Below, piece after piece: positions 7,391-13,778 of a stretch of DNA of 20,283 bases. How positions within the stretch are numbered: the first letter of the stretch is position 1; each line of letters opens with the position of its first letter. The stretch is from assembly GCA_002717185.1 (NCBI GenBank), contig PBDC01000076.1, forward strand, positions 1 through 20,283. The letters run 5' to 3'. The stretch is from Rhodospirillaceae bacterium (GTDB taxonomy: Bacteria > Pseudomonadota > Alphaproteobacteria > UBA8366 > GCA-2717185). The notes under the pieces were generated by a model that searched no databases, was not told where the DNA came from, and saw only the letters and a list, made by a program, of their open reading frames with translations. Both the position numbers and the translations under genes were made by a program.

Positions 7391-8833
7391 ATGTCTACTG
7401 CCCCGATCTTGCTTTGGTTCCGGCAAGATCTTCGCTTGAATTATAATCGAGCGCTGTCCGCCGCTTGCGACACCGGCCAGCCTTTAGTTCCAGTCTATGT
7501 GCTAGACGATGACACTCCGGGCGCATGGCAATTTGGTGGAGCGAGCCGATGGTGGCTGCATCACAGCATTACAGCCTTAGCGGGCGAATTGGCGAAGTTA
7601 GAATGTCCGTTGATCCTGCGCCGCGGCCCCGCTTTACCCGTCCTGCAAACATTAATGGCCGAGACCAAAGCGGCCGCGCTTTACTGCACCAGAGCATACG
7701 AGCCGTGGGCCCGAAAAACGGAAACCGAACTCGCCAGTTGTGGCATCACGATAAAGCGGTTCGCTGGCAATTTGCTGTTCGAGCCGGAAGCGCTACGGAC
7801 AAAATCCGGTACGCCTTTCCGCGTATTCACACCCTTCTGGAAGGCATGCCAGGCTGCACCGCCACCGAAACCGCTGTTACCACGTCCTAAGACGATCAAT
7901 AGCCCGGATAGCCTGCCAGCGAGCGATACAATCGAGGCATGGCAATTGCTACCGACAGCACCAAATTGGTCCGGCGGTTTGCAAGAAACCTGGCAACCCG
8001 GCGAAGACGGAGCTCGCACCAAGTTGATCGATTTTCTGGACGGACCGGTAACGGATTATGCGGACATGCGTGACCGGCCAGACCGCACCGGAACCTCCCG
8101 TCTATCGCCGCATCTACATTTCGGCGAAATCAGTCCCCATCAGTGCTGGCATGCAGCACGCGCCATAACAGACACAACGCCTGACGCAACAATCGGCGGC
8201 CAATCGTTTCTACGCGAACTGGCCTGGCGTGAATTCTCCAACCATCTTCTATTCCATTGGCCTAATTTGCCGGAAACGCCATTTCAGCCGAAATTCGCGG
8301 CTATGCCGTGGGTTGACGATCCAGACAGCTTGCGCGCCTGGCAACGGGGTCAAACTGGCATTCCGATCGTCGATGCGGGGATGCGCGAACTTTGGCAAAC
8401 CGGTTGGATGCACAATCGGGTTCGCATGATCGTCGCCTCTTTACTGGTCAAGAACCTGCAGCTGGATTGGCGCTCGGGCGAAGCCTGGTTTTGGGATACC
8501 CTGGTCGACGCAGATCTGGCCAATAATTCGGCGAGCTGGCAATGGGTTGCCGGCTCGGGCGCCGACGCTGCACCTTATTTTCGCATTTTCAACCCCGTTT
8601 TGCAGGGCCGGAAGTTCGACCCGGAGGGTGCCTATGTGCGGCGCTTCGTGCCAGAGTTGGCGACGATGCCGGCGAAGCACATTCACGCCCCCTGGGAAGC
8701 TTCGGATGCCATCCTCTCAGAGGCTGGGGTCGTTTTGGATAAAACCTATCCCCAACCGATCGTCGATCTGCGAGCCAGCCGACAGCGAGCTCTATCCTCA
8801 TACAAAACGATGCGAGAGGCGCACCAGGGCTAA
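7391..8833 (+). CDS. phr: Deoxyribodipyrimidine photolyase (cryptochrome/photolyase family, class I)
   Basis: A 480-residue blue-light DNA repair flavoprotein that splits cyclobutane pyrimidine dimers using FAD. The N-terminal alpha/beta antenna domain starts 'ILLWFRQDLRL' (7-17). The C-terminal helical FAD domain contains 'GIPIVDAGMREL', 'GWMHNRVRMIVASLLVKNL' and 'DADLANNSASWQWVAGSG', followed by 'APYFRIFNP'. D373, D375 and N379 fit the flavin-contacting positions, and W383 aligns with W382 of Escherichia coli PhrB, the flavin-proximal tryptophan of the electron-transfer chain. In the antenna domain the usual RLxDNxAL reads 'RLNYNRAL', an aspartate-to-tyrosine change. Length and domains are complete. 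It is a housekeeping repair gene placed among catabolic genes; the next gene follows after 179 bases. Confidence 0.95.
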   Translation: MSTAPILLWFRQDLRLNYNRALSAACDTGQPLVPVYVLDDDTPGAWQFGGASRWWLHHSITALAGELAKLECPLILRRGPALPVLQTLMAETKAAALYCTRAYEPWARKTETELASCGITIKRFAGNLLFEPEALRTKSGTPFRVFTPFWKACQAAPPPKPLLPRPKTINSPDSLPASDTIEAWQLLPTAPNWSGGLQETWQPGEDGARTKLIDFLDGPVTDYADMRDRPDRTGTSRLSPHLHFGEISPHQCWHAARAITDTTPDATIGGQSFLRELAWREFSNHLLFHWPNLPETPFQPKFAAMPWVDDPDSLRAWQRGQTGIPIVDAGMRELWQTGWMHNRVRMIVASLLVKNLQLDWRSGEAWFWDTLVDADLANNSASWQWVAGSGADAAPYFRIFNPVLQGRKFDPEGAYVRRFVPELATMPAKHIHAPWEASDAILSEAGVVLDKTYPQPIVDLRASRQRALSSYKTMREAHQG

Positions 8834-9012
8834 CAAAATAAGAAACCCCGATTGTCCTGTGACTTCCGGCCAAGCGAATGCCGAGTTCCTATCAAAAATT
8901 ACCACACCCGCTGCAGCACGCCCAATCAACACGATCCCCGTGCAGGGCACAGGTAAAGTGAATTATCCTGGCTTCGGCAAAATAATCAACAAATCCGCAT
9001 AGGAAGGCCGTG

Positions 9013-9801
9013 ATGGATAAGCTTACTAAACAACACCGTATCACGATCCTGTTGGCGCTGTTCCTCACCACTCTGATTGGCGTTGCCTTCTTGCCACCGG
9101 TTCCACAGGATCCAGACTATCACCGCTTCGCCGATATACGGCCGCTCTTCGGAATTCCAAACTTCGGCGATGTAATATCGAATGTCGCATTCGCCGTTGT
9201 GGGTCTGTTTGGCTTAGCGACAATGCTGCGCCGACGCAGCGATATCTTTGTGGAAGGACCAGACGCTGCACCCTATCTCGTATTTTTCGCTGCAGTTGCC
9301 CTCGTCGGCATCGGCTCGAGCTATTACCACTTGATGCCCGATACCCCACGATTGTTCTGGGATCGACTGCCTATGACAACGGCTTTCATGGCACTATTTG
9401 CCGCAATACTTGCGGACCGCGTCGATCGGGATGCCTGCAACCGCTGGCTTTTGCCTATTGTCATCCTACTGGGCGCCGCAAGCGTTATCTATTGGAACTT
9501 GAGCGAAAATGCTGGCACAGGTGATTTGCGTTTCTATGGGTTGGTCAAATTCTTTCCGATGATCGCATTACCCTTCATTCTATGGCTTTTTCCCCACTCT
9601 CACTACACACCCACAGTTCCACTTGTCTGCGTTTTCCTCACCTACGGTGTAGCGATTGCGCTTGACAGGCACGATGTCCCCATCTTCGACGTCCTCGACG
9701 GTACAACCAGTGGTCACACCCTCAAGCATCTAGTTGCTGCTATTGCAGTCTACCAAGTCTTGTACATGGTCATGGGCGCGCCAAAGCGGATCAAGCCATA
9801 A
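9013..9801 (+). CDS. Ceramidase-like (CREST superfamily) integral membrane hydrolase
   Basis: A 262-residue membrane protein with about seven hydrophobic helices. It bears the CREST-superfamily metal-hydrolase pattern: 'GIGSSYYHLMPD' (S102/S103, H106), 'FWDRLPMT' (D117) and a late 'SGHTLKHL' pair (H235, H239) that would complete a zinc site. Alkaline ceramidases, PAQR receptors and some bacterial membrane proteins share this arrangement. Bacteria with this gene often lack sphingolipids, so the amide or ester substrate is uncertain. AGGAAGG (9001-9007) sits about 5 bases before the ATG at 9013; a GTG immediately upstream (9010) is too close to that site, so I use 9013. It follows the photolyase in the same direction; the pairing may be light- or membrane-stress-related (inference). 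Confidence 0.82.
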   Translation: MDKLTKQHRITILLALFLTTLIGVAFLPPVPQDPDYHRFADIRPLFGIPNFGDVISNVAFAVVGLFGLATMLRRRSDIFVEGPDAAPYLVFFAAVALVGIGSSYYHLMPDTPRLFWDRLPMTTAFMALFAAILADRVDRDACNRWLLPIVILLGAASVIYWNLSENAGTGDLRFYGLVKFFPMIALPFILWLFPHSHYTPTVPLVCVFLTYGVAIALDRHDVPIFDVLDGTTSGHTLKHLVAAIAVYQVLYMVMGAPKRIKP

Positions 9802-9815
9802 CCGAACGCTAAATT

Positions 9816-9844
9816 TTGGGATAAATGCTGTTTTGGGCTACGAT
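9816..9844 (+). promoter_or_regulatory. Candidate sigma-70 promoter for the TauD-family gene
   Basis: TTGGGA (9816-9821) and TACGAT (9839-9844) are separated by 17 bases and lie just before the TauD-family start. Each hexamer matches 4 of 6 consensus positions. Judged by eye only. Confidence 0.27.
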
Positions 9845-9883
9845 CTGTCAAATCAGTTCAACCGACGATGGAGAGGAATTCGC

Positions 9884-10735
9884 GTGACCTACAATCGTAT
9901 CGAGGTGAAACCACTCTCCGGCACCTGCGGCGCAGAGATATTCGGGATCGATCTATCAGAGGATCTTGGCAACGAGACCTTTGCGGAGGTGCAGCGCGCC
10001 TTTCATGAGAACCTTGTTATCTTTTTCCGCGATCAGGATATCAACGAAGAACAGCACAAGGCATTTGGTCAGCGCTTCGGCAGCCTGAACGTGCATCCTC
10101 GCTACGTGCCACTCGAAGGCCACCCAGAAATATTTCCGATCCGCAAAGACCCCGAGCACACCAAGATCGTCGGTGGCAGTTGGCATCAGGATTTGACCCA
10201 TCTAGAAAAGCCGCCGTTGGGCTCAATTCTTTACGCGCTGGATGTGCCACCGGTTGGTGGCGACACGCTATTCGCCAACCAATATCTTGCCTACGAGGCG
10301 CTAACCGAAGGAATGCGCGCGATGCTAGACGGTCTGGTCGCCGTGCATGACAATCGCATCCAGGCACCCAAAGCGACGCCACAACGCAACGCCAAGATGA
10401 CCACCAAGCTTCGAGACGACCCCGAAGAAGAGGACGAGCCCGAGATGGAGCACCCGGTGGTGCGCACCCACCCGGAGACCGGCCGCAAGGCGCTGTTCGT
10501 CTGTCGCCCGCGCACGCATCGCTTCAAGGGTATGACGGAGGCAGAAAGCAAACCGCTTCTACAATTTCTGTTTGAGCACAGTCATCGTCCTGAGTTCACT
10601 TGTCGCTTTCGCTGGGAAAAGGGTTCGATTGCCTTCTGGGACAACCGATGTGTCATGCACAAAGCACTGAACGACTATCCAGGCTATAAACGCTACATGA
10701 ACCGTGTCACGGTAAACGGGACACGGCCGGTTTAG
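9884..10735 (+). CDS. TauD/TfdA family 2-oxoglutarate/Fe(II)-dependent dioxygenase
   Basis: A 283-residue non-heme iron oxygenase, the usual TauD length, which couples decarboxylation of 2-oxoglutarate to hydroxylation of a substrate such as a sulfonate, aryloxyacetate or related acid. The iron triad is H101-x-D103 ('GSWHQDLTH') with H259 ('RCVMHKALNDY'). R270 or R274 in 'YKRYMNR' would bind the 2-oxoglutarate C5 carboxylate. An acidic insert ('DDPEEEDEPEMEHP', about 178-191) occupies the flexible lid region typical of the family. I chose GTG at 9884 because GAGAGGA lies 6 bases upstream and the homologous N-terminus ('YNRIEVKPLSGTCGAEI') starts there; the open frame extends upstream into the preceding gene without family similarity. 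Substrate unknown; TauD, TfdA and hydroxylating scavenging enzymes are all possible. Confidence 0.92.
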   Translation: MTYNRIEVKPLSGTCGAEIFGIDLSEDLGNETFAEVQRAFHENLVIFFRDQDINEEQHKAFGQRFGSLNVHPRYVPLEGHPEIFPIRKDPEHTKIVGGSWHQDLTHLEKPPLGSILYALDVPPVGGDTLFANQYLAYEALTEGMRAMLDGLVAVHDNRIQAPKATPQRNAKMTTKLRDDPEEEDEPEMEHPVVRTHPETGRKALFVCRPRTHRFKGMTEAESKPLLQFLFEHSHRPEFTCRFRWEKGSIAFWDNRCVMHKALNDYPGYKRYMNRVTVNGTRPV

Positions 10736-10827
10736 CGTTCATCTCAATCAGCCATCTCGGACAAGTTACTCAGCGCTGTTAATCGGGGATCCATCGTATT
10801 GGTCAACCTTATAACTAGGCTTGACCA

Positions 10828-10841
10828 CGGCTTTTAAGCCG
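10828..10841. repeat. Palindrome CGGCTTTTAAGCCG
   Basis: Six perfect pairs flank a central TT (CGGCTT-TT-AAGCCG), flanked by partly complementary CCAC and GTGTGG. It lies about 90 bases past the TauD-family stop. No T tract follows, so a terminator is doubtful; an operator or a chance AT-centred palindrome are the alternatives. Confidence 0.35.
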
Positions 10842-10898
10842 GTGTGGCGCGAATACAAGCGACCCTCATTACGGTCGGTATCAGACCAAAACAAATGT

Positions 10899-10928
10899 GT
10901 GACAATTTTGTTACGCGACTTGTATTAA
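10899..10928 (+). promoter_or_regulatory. Candidate promoter with overlapping inverted repeat for the Mo-hydroxylase operon
   Basis: GTGACA (10899-10904) and TATTAA (10923-10928), spaced 18 bases, could form a promoter about 140 bases before the first start codon. Over the -35 and spacer lies GTGACAATTTTGTTAC (10899-10914), an inverted repeat with one mismatched pair around a central TT, a size suited to a dimeric repressor. Read by eye; not tested. Confidence 0.28.
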
Positions 10929-11071
10929 AAGCAACCTGTCGCCGCGCGTTCCTGGCCACCAAATCGTGCCAATCGACGCATTGGAGCCTTTGCCCGTTGC
11001 GACTGTCTCCTTCCATACCATAGCATGCTGTTACAATCGGGAGTTATCGGAAATAAGAGCAAGACAGCGCG

Positions 11072-11902
11072 ATGAAAGCGGCAAAGTTCGAATACAAAAA
11101 AACGAATGCTTTGGTTGATGCACTGTCTGCACTGTCAACAAAGGGTGGCGATTGCAAAATATTGGCAGGAAGCCAGTCGCTCGGCCCCATGATGAATTTG
11201 CGGTTGGCACGGCCAGATCGATTGATCGACATTCGCGCCCTCAGCGCGCTACATGAGGTCAAACAAGAACCCAATTACCTATTCGTCGGAGCATTGGTAA
11301 CCCACGCGAACATCGAAGATGGCGCGCTTCCCGATGTGACCCAAGGTATGATGACACATGTGGCCGCAGGGATCGCCTATCGCGCTGTACGCAACCGAGG
11401 GACAATTGGCGGGAGCCTTGTACACGCAGATCCGGCCGGCGACTGGCCAACCGCTTTGCGCGCGTTGGGCGCGTATGTCGTCATTGACGGACCGACAGGG
11501 CCTCGGGAAGTAAAGATAGATGCTTTTCAACTGGGCGCCTTTACCGTCAGCCTCGAAGAGAACGAAATCGTGCGCGGAGTTCGTGTGCCAATCCTCTCCA
11601 ACGCCGCACGATGGGGGTATCACAAGATTTTCCGCAAGCCCGGCGAGTTTGCAGAATCGATCGGCGCCTATGTATGCGATCCCTCATCCGGCATCGCGCG
11701 ACTTATACTATCCGGCACCGATGGCGCGCCAATGGAACTGGTTTCAACCGCTAACAAAATCGCACAAACCAACGGCGTCGATTTTAATTTTGAGGCCGCT
11801 CGTGTAGCGTTGACGTCAACTGGGGAGGTGTTCGAACCGTTCAAGCTGCGGATGCATGCGGTGGCTCTCCACCGCGCTGTCGTGCAGGCATACGGCGCAT
11901 GA
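11072..11902 (+). CDS. Molybdenum hydroxylase FAD-binding (medium) subunit, copy 1 (M1)
   Basis: A 276-residue CoxM/CutM-type subunit that passes electrons through FAD in a three-subunit xanthine-oxidase-family dehydrogenase. The FAD-binding first loop reads 'ILAGSQSL' (30-37; the usual AGGQSL has G to S) and the second 'RNRGTIGGSLVHADPAGD' (107-124), both typical. The rest forms the alpha/beta FAD domain and the C-terminal CO-dehydrogenase-flavoprotein domain. First gene of a seven-gene operon; its stop overlaps the next start in ATGA. The upstream ribosome site is poor (AAGAG-like, about 15 bases away), but the family N-terminus fixes the start. It is clearly related to, but not a recent duplicate of, the second medium subunit at 12424. 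Partner large subunit is uncertain; L(B) at the operon's end is the candidate by exclusion. Confidence 0.92.
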   Translation: MKAAKFEYKKTNALVDALSALSTKGGDCKILAGSQSLGPMMNLRLARPDRLIDIRALSALHEVKQEPNYLFVGALVTHANIEDGALPDVTQGMMTHVAAGIAYRAVRNRGTIGGSLVHADPAGDWPTALRALGAYVVIDGPTGPREVKIDAFQLGAFTVSLEENEIVRGVRVPILSNAARWGYHKIFRKPGEFAESIGAYVCDPSSGIARLILSGTDGAPMELVSTANKIAQTNGVDFNFEAARVALTSTGEVFEPFKLRMHAVALHRAVVQAYGA

Positions 11903-12375
11903 TGGAACTTTCCTTGTCGGTTAATAGCGAAACGGTCGTCGCCAAAGTCGAGCCGAGAACAACCCTTGCTGACTTTCTGAGGGAAAAACAGCGGCTAACT
12001 GGCATTCATCTTGGTTGCGAGCATGGGGTCTGCGGCGCCTGTACTATCCTGGTCGACGGCGAACCGGCCCGCCCCTGTATCATATACGCAGTGAGTTGCG
12101 ACGGCGCTGATATTCAAACAATTGAGGGCAGTAACTCGGATCCGGTAATCACAGCGCTACAGGAAGCTTTCACTGCACATCACGGCCTGCAGTGCGGGTA
12201 CTGCACGCCCGCTATGCTCTTCACCGCACGTGACATCGTCACCCGGCTGCCAGAAGCGGACGCGGAACGGGTCCGTCTTGAGCTAGCGGGAAACATCTGT
12301 CGCTGCACCGGATATGCCGGAATCGTTCGGGCCATCATGGCAGTGTTAGAAGACCGTCGGGCCACCCTCGAATGA
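11899..12375 (+). CDS. Molybdenum hydroxylase [2Fe-2S] (small) subunit, copy 1 (S1)
   Basis: A 158-residue CoxS/CutS-type subunit carrying two [2Fe-2S] clusters that carry electrons from the molybdenum site to FAD. The plant-ferredoxin-like N-terminal domain binds one cluster with C40, C45, C48 and C60 ('CEHGVCGAC'). The helical C-terminal domain binds the other with C99-x2-C102 ('QCGYC') and C134-x-C136 ('CRCTGY'). All eight cysteines are present, so it should be functional. Two consecutive ATGs (11899 and 11902) are possible starts. It overlaps M1 by 4 bases; a 48-base gap with GGAG precedes M2, which may mark the boundary between two ancestral modules. Confidence 0.95.
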   Translation: MMELSLSVNSETVVAKVEPRTTLADFLREKQRLTGIHLGCEHGVCGACTILVDGEPARPCIIYAVSCDGADIQTIEGSNSDPVITALQEAFTAHHGLQCGYCTPAMLFTARDIVTRLPEADAERVRLELAGNICRCTGYAGIVRAIMAVLEDRRATLE

Positions 12376-12423
12376 AGGAAAGATAACTTTGAGCCTGCAA
12401 GAACATCGTCCGGAGAAGGCGGC

Positions 12424-13293
12424 ATGAAATCACCAAAACTGACTTACGTGCGCACCAGGAGCGTTGCGCAGACGTTAGAATTACTATCAAAACATGGCGA
12501 TGGCGCGAACATCCTCGCCGGCGGGCAGAGCCTGATGCCGACCCTCAACATGAGGCTGTCGAAACCAGACCTCCTGATCGACATAAATCAGCTCGACGAA
12601 CTCTCGGGGATTACTGTCGAAGGAGACATGGTGCGGATCGGTGCGCTAAGCCGGCACGCGGCGGTATTGGGGTCACAGATCGTCACCGAACGCCTTCCAA
12701 TGATCGCGGAGGCAATGCCTCATGTGGCCCATGTCGCAGTGCGCAATCGTGGCACCATCGGCGGCAGCATCGCGCTGGCCGATCCCGCGGCGGAACTGCC
12801 GGCCTGCGTCGTGGCACTCGACGCAACCATAACGGTCGAAAGCGTCCGCGGGCAGCGGAACATCGCAGCTGCGGATTTCTTCAAGGGGTTGTTCGAGACC
12901 GAGCGGCAGCCGGACGAGTTATTGACCGAAATTCGTATTCCCTGTCAAAAACCGGGAACCGTTCACGCTTTTATGGAACTCAGCCGACGGCAGGGGGATT
13001 TTGCCATCGCGGGCGTTGCCTGCGCAGCTGACATCGATGGGGATATAGTAACGGATGCAAAGCTGGTCTACTTTGCCAGCGAAGACCGACCAACACTCGC
13101 TTTAAATGCCGCCGCGGCAATCGTCGGGAGACCCTGGTCAGAGCAAAGCCGATCTTCGGCTATGGCAGCCCTGTCCGATGATCTAGATCCCATGGACAAT
13201 CTGCAGGGCAGCTCAGCCTTCAAATTGCATCTGCAACGCGTGCTGAGTGGCCGTGTACTGGACCAAGCAATCGATCGTGCGAGGGCGCAATGA
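12424..13293 (+). CDS. Molybdenum hydroxylase FAD-binding (medium) subunit, copy 2 (M2)
   Basis: A 289-residue CoxM/CutM-type FAD subunit, the second in the operon. It has the canonical 'ILAGGQSLMPTLNMRLSKPD' first loop (30-49) and 'RNRGTIGGSIALADPAAE' second loop (107-124). C-terminally it runs on to residue 289 with the usual flavoprotein extension. GGAGAAGG sits about 5-10 bases upstream of the ATG, a good ribosome site. Its last codon overlaps S2 (ATGA). M2, S2 and L(A) are contiguous and overlapping, so they probably form one enzyme, while M1/S1 are separated from any large subunit. Confidence 0.94.
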   Translation: MKSPKLTYVRTRSVAQTLELLSKHGDGANILAGGQSLMPTLNMRLSKPDLLIDINQLDELSGITVEGDMVRIGALSRHAAVLGSQIVTERLPMIAEAMPHVAHVAVRNRGTIGGSIALADPAAELPACVVALDATITVESVRGQRNIAAADFFKGLFETERQPDELLTEIRIPCQKPGTVHAFMELSRRQGDFAIAGVACAADIDGDIVTDAKLVYFASEDRPTLALNAAAAIVGRPWSEQSRSSAMAALSDDLDPMDNLQGSSAFKLHLQRVLSGRVLDQAIDRARAQ

Positions 13294-13778
13294 GCGACGA
13301 GACTAAAACAATTACCTTGGTAGTAAATGGCGAAACAGTGACCCGACTGGTAGATGCGCGGCAGCATCTGGTTGATTTTCTGCGCGGCGAACTTGGCCTA
13401 ACCGGATCCCATCTCGGCTGCGAACATGGCATTTGCGGAGCTTGCTCAGTGCGCCTCGATGGTGATGTTATCCGCGGCTGCCTGATGCTCGCGATCCAGG
13501 CGGACGGTTCCACAATCGAGACCGTCGAAGGACTGACAGCGAGTGGTGAAGTCGCCGATCTTCAAGAAAATTTTGTCCAGCGCGACGCGCTGCAATGCGG
13601 CTTCTGCACACCCGGCATGCTCATCACTGCGGCGGAACTCCTGCGCGACATAACACCGAGGACGCGCACTGAGATCCGCGAGTTTCTGTCCGGCAACTAT
13701 TGCCGGTGTACCGGCTATCACGCGATTGTAGATGCCGTGGAAACCACCTTGAACCAGCGGCTTGAGACGACGTCATGA
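13290..13778 (+). CDS. Molybdenum hydroxylase [2Fe-2S] (small) subunit, copy 2 (S2)
   Basis: A 162-residue two-cluster iron-sulfur subunit. Cluster ligands are C44, C49, C52, C64 in the ferredoxin domain ('CEHGICGAC') and C103, C106, C138, C140 in the helical domain ('QCGFC', 'CRCTGY'). It is complete and of typical length. It overlaps both neighbours by 4 bases (13290-13293 with M2, 13775-13778 with L(A)), so M2-S2-L(A) are translationally coupled, as expected for equal subunit supply. Confidence 0.95.
   Translation: MSDETKTITLVVNGETVTRLVDARQHLVDFLRGELGLTGSHLGCEHGICGACSVRLDGDVIRGCLMLAIQADGSTIETVEGLTASGEVADLQENFVQRDALQCGFCTPGMLITAAELLRDITPRTRTEIREFLSGNYCRCTGYHAIVDAVETTLNQRLETTS

Larger units (their letters stand above)
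10736..11071. other. 336-bp non-coding region upstream of the Mo-hydroxylase/UbiD operon
   Basis: No gene is supported here; a 60-codon minus-strand frame (10834-11016) looks like chance. The region holds two short palindromes (10828-10841 and 10899-10914) and a possible promoter ending near 10928, so it is the likely control region for the seven-gene operon starting at 11072. Confidence 0.5.

Noticed and set aside
11072..13778. Recent tandem duplication of the M-S gene pair
   Set aside because: M1/M2 and S1/S2 share motifs but differ through most positions and in length, so they are old paralogues rather than a direct repeat.
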